Shown here: one piece after another, positions 63,340 to 64,000 of the stretch
How positions within the stretch are numbered: the stretch's first letter is position 1
Layout of the letters: each line of letters begins with the position of its first letter
DNA from: Zobellia alginiliquefaciens
Lineage (GTDB): Bacteria > Bacteroidota > Bacteroidia > Flavobacteriales > Flavobacteriaceae
DNA: 64,000 nucleotides
Reading direction: 5' to 3'
Assembly: GCF_029323795.1 (NCBI RefSeq)
Contig: NZ_CP119758.1
Coordinates: forward strand, 4,712,001 to 4,776,000
Translations under genes and position numbers: made by a program
The notes under the pieces: generated by a model
Told to the model about the DNA's origin: nothing
What the model saw: only the letters and a program-made list of their open reading frames with translations
Database searches by the model: none

Positions 63340-64000
63340 TTCGAGGGAGAATTAATTAGTAAATAATCGAGTGGTAGTATTACCATGTTATCGCTATTCG
63401 CATCGGCCAAAACTACAGAGACTTTTTCTCTGGCGCTAATATTAAAATTTTTGAACACATATACAACTTCATTAATGCCTTCAGGATCTATACTTTCTTG
63501 GAGATTAAAAGTGTACAGCGGATTCATAATTTTCTCAAGTTGTCCAACTTTCGATTTTTTAAAAAAGCTCAGTCCTGCAATATCATATTTTTTTTTGGAG
63601 TTGTTCTCTATTTGAACCACAAAATATTTTTCGTTCCGATCCACCAAAATATTATTAAGGCGCACGGAAATTTTTTTATTCTGTCTAAAACTTCTTTTAA
63701 AAACGGTTTTCTGCAGATAGTTATTTTCGCAATAAATACGATAATACTCTTCACGATCTACATCATATAAATCCTCTTCCCCACTCTCAGCATTACTTTC
63801 AAACCTGGATTCTTTAGCCATACTGTCATTCTGCTGTAACGGAACATCTGCGACCTGTATTTGACTAATTCCATCATCTAGTTTGCTCCCTTCTGGAATA
63901 TTTTGTGATGACTCTTCATAGGTTGCATCACTTATTTGACGCTGACTATCAGAATATTTTTCTGCAACTTCAGGTTTTTGCGAACTATTGTTGTTACTTG
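63336..64000 (-). CDS. traN: TraN-like (DUF4138) conjugative transfer protein, 5' end outside window
   Basis: The open frame continues past the right edge, so the ATG at 63821 is probably internal. The visible C-terminal domain (ISVRLNNILVDRNEKYFVVQIENNSKKKYDIAGLSFFKK...INEVVYVFKNFNISAREKVSVVLA) resembles DUF4138 of TraN, an outer-membrane conjugation channel component. The preceding visible stretch is a low-complexity S/Q/E linker. It is coupled to the traO-like gene by a four-base overlap. Confidence 0.6.
   Translation of the reverse strand, partial: SNNNSSQKPEVAEKYSDSQRQISDATYEESSQNIPEGSKLDDGISQIQVADVPLQQNDSMAKESRFESNAESGEEDLYDVDREEYYRIYCENNYLQKTVFKRSFRQNKKISVRLNNILVDRNEKYFVVQIENNSKKKYDIAGLSFFKKSKVGQLEKIMNPLYTFNLQESIDPEGINEVVYVFKNFNISAREKVSVVLADANSDNMVILPLDYLLINSPSN

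Overview
The window looks like chromosomal DNA of a marine Flavobacteriaceae (Bacteroidota). Zobellia or Maribacter-like genomes are my best guess, but the genus is inference. Supporting signs are a PorX regulator of type IX secretion, a TonB receptor paired with a DUF4249 lipoprotein, a fused lpxC-fabZ gene, a GH109-type glycosidase, GIN-domain proteins, TAnnTTTG promoter elements and AT-rich DNA. I found no tRNA, rRNA, CRISPR array or insertion sequence. No stretch longer than 300 bases lacks a gene.

Layout. 1-10.9 kb: a truncated Tat-exported GH109-type oxidoreductase-fold glycosidase, a DUF1853 protein, a TonB receptor/DUF4249 pair, an ECF sigma/membrane protein/DUF4097-like trio, a divergent HxlR regulator and VOC protein, and envelope proteins. 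10.9-19.7 kb: a complete histidine operon on the minus strand (hisG, GNAT, hisD, hisC, hisB, hisH, hisA, hisF, racemase, hisIE). It is headed by a 17-residue leader peptide with three consecutive His codons and a terminator hairpin, and is interrupted by a TTAGTAG heptamer array. 19.7-30.6 kb: a prohibitin-like protein, a VWA membrane protein, fabG, sucD, and the lipid A cluster (lpxD paralogue, efp, lpxA, lpxC-fabZ, lpxD, HD hydrolase). 30.7-41.9 kb: porX-tsaE, small envelope proteins, alanine dehydrogenase, proline dehydrogenase, aroB, DinB, Lrp, M14 peptidase, and an XRE regulator with candidate palindromic operators. 42-58 kb: a sterol-desaturase-like protein, mscL, parC, parE, two exported peptidases, an FMN glutamate-synthase-like enzyme, an OmpA protein, a patatin and recG.

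58.2-64 kb differs from the rest. It holds traN-like and traO-like genes of Bacteroidetes conjugative elements, followed by a 1452-residue lipoprotein. The N-terminus of that protein resembles the small conjugation lipoprotein TraQ, and it continues into Ig-like domains and nine DUF5011 domains. Five of those domains are almost identical at DNA level (249-bp period), and the 5' half of the gene is far more GC-rich than its neighbours. This is the best candidate for an unusual system: a conjugation-like envelope module carrying a giant surface protein.
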